Origin: Pleionea sp. CnH1-48
GTDB taxonomy: Bacteria > Pseudomonadota > Gammaproteobacteria > Enterobacterales > Kangiellaceae
Length of the DNA: 64,000 bases
NCBI RefSeq assembly: GCF_024124665.1
Contig: NZ_JAMXSB010000018.1
Coordinates: forward strand, 62,001 to 126,000
Direction: 5' to 3'
Part shown: positions 63,773 to 64,000 of the stretch, piece after piece
Layout of the letters: the number at the start of each line of letters is the position of its first letter
Numbering within the stretch: the first letter of the stretch is position 1
Notes under the pieces: model-generated
Told to the model about the DNA's origin: nothing
The model's database searches: none
What the model saw: only the letters and a program-made list of their open reading frames with translations
Translations under genes and position numbers: made by a program

Positions 63773-64000
63773 CTATTCGGTTCTCTCGAATTTGGGTATC
63801 AGTTTATTGTTCTTTGCTTTGGCAACGAAAGCCGTCATCGTACCCGAACAGGGCATAAAGGCGAAGCTCGATTTATCGAAAGAGTAGGGAAGTAAAATAC
63901 AATCTTTTAAATTAACCAATTGCTTTAAACTAAAAGCACTAACGTAATTCCACCCGCGGGTTTCGTCTTGCCGGACGAGCCTCTTTTGTAAGCCCACAAA
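63773..64000 (-). CDS. Unknown protein, 3' part (runs off the window)
   Basis: The frame is open to the window edge and gives about 75 C-terminal residues (e.g. ETRGWNYVSAFSLKQLVN, FDKSSFAFMPCSGT). I do not recognise a family. It precedes the ATP-grasp gene with a 31-base gap on the same strand, so the two may be co-transcribed. Confidence 0.4.
   Translation of the reverse strand, partial: FVGLQKRLVRQDETRGWNYVSAFSLKQLVNLKDCILLPYSFDKSSFAFMPCSGTMTAFVAKAKNNKLIPKFERTE

Overview
The window looks like chromosomal DNA from a heterotrophic, probably marine, flagellated gammaproteobacterium. The evidence is moderate G+C (mid-40s by eye), a MotY-type T-ring protein of sodium-driven polar flagella, a Pseudomonas-like grxD-bfr-bfd-peroxiredoxin-rnt neighbourhood, HutF-type histidine degradation, a TyrR-type regulator beside a tyrosine catabolic operon, a GlyGly-CTERM protein, and four ERIC-like intergenic repeats. 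A Kangiella/Aliikangiella/Pleionea-like lineage is possible, but that is a guess. I saw no rRNA or tRNA gene, CRISPR array, transposase or phage gene.

Layout. (1) 1-8.4 kb: the 3' end of dihydroorotase, a small membrane protein, a large unknown secreted lipoprotein, a MATE exporter, a periplasmic alpha/beta hydrolase and an overlapping HDOD/ABC-ATPase pair. (2) 8.5-15 kb: an iron and oxidative-stress block (sodB, grxD, bfr, bfd, 2-Cys peroxiredoxin) with a strong Fur-box match in the bfd/peroxiredoxin divergent promoter, then rnt, motY, a DUF1841 gene and nth. (3) 15-18 kb: divergent hutI and hutF. (4) 18-25.6 kb: a substrate-binding-protein-like sensor overlapping a hybrid histidine kinase, then ung, a DUF6763-like gene, an outer-membrane beta-barrel and Slt70. 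(5) 25.8-35.1 kb: uup, then the phenylalanine/tyrosine to fumarate plus acetoacetate pathway: phhA, tyrR-like, hpd, hmgA, fah, maiA. Two perfect TyrR boxes sit upstream of hpd. (6) 35-45.4 kb: a GlyGly-CTERM DUF3466 protein, two unknown small genes, ETF-ubiquinone oxidoreductase divergent from etfBA, an HSDL2-like SDR, slyX, a glutathione peroxidase, an M28 peptidase and an enoyl-CoA hydratase. (7) 45.4-52.7 kb: an NMT1-PAS-GGDEF sensor, a DASS transporter, an orphan ParA and an S9 peptidase. (8) 52.7-60 kb: a same-strand group of TonB-dependent receptor, sulfotransferase-like protein, flavin-dependent tryptophan-halogenase-family enzyme and a Sel1-TonB protein. (9) 60.8-64 kb: yqcC, aidB, an ATP-grasp enzyme and a partial unknown gene.

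Most of the window is housekeeping and catabolic. Electrons from acyl-CoA dehydrogenases can pass through EtfBA and ETF-QO to the quinone pool. The aromatic block forms a compact regulon. The accessory locus most worth study is the receptor/sulfotransferase/halogenase/TonB group at 52.7-60 kb, flanked by AT-rich non-coding DNA. The most informative non-coding signals are the ERIC-like elements, the paired TyrR boxes, the Fur box and a perfect 17-bp-arm inverted repeat at 47.6 kb.
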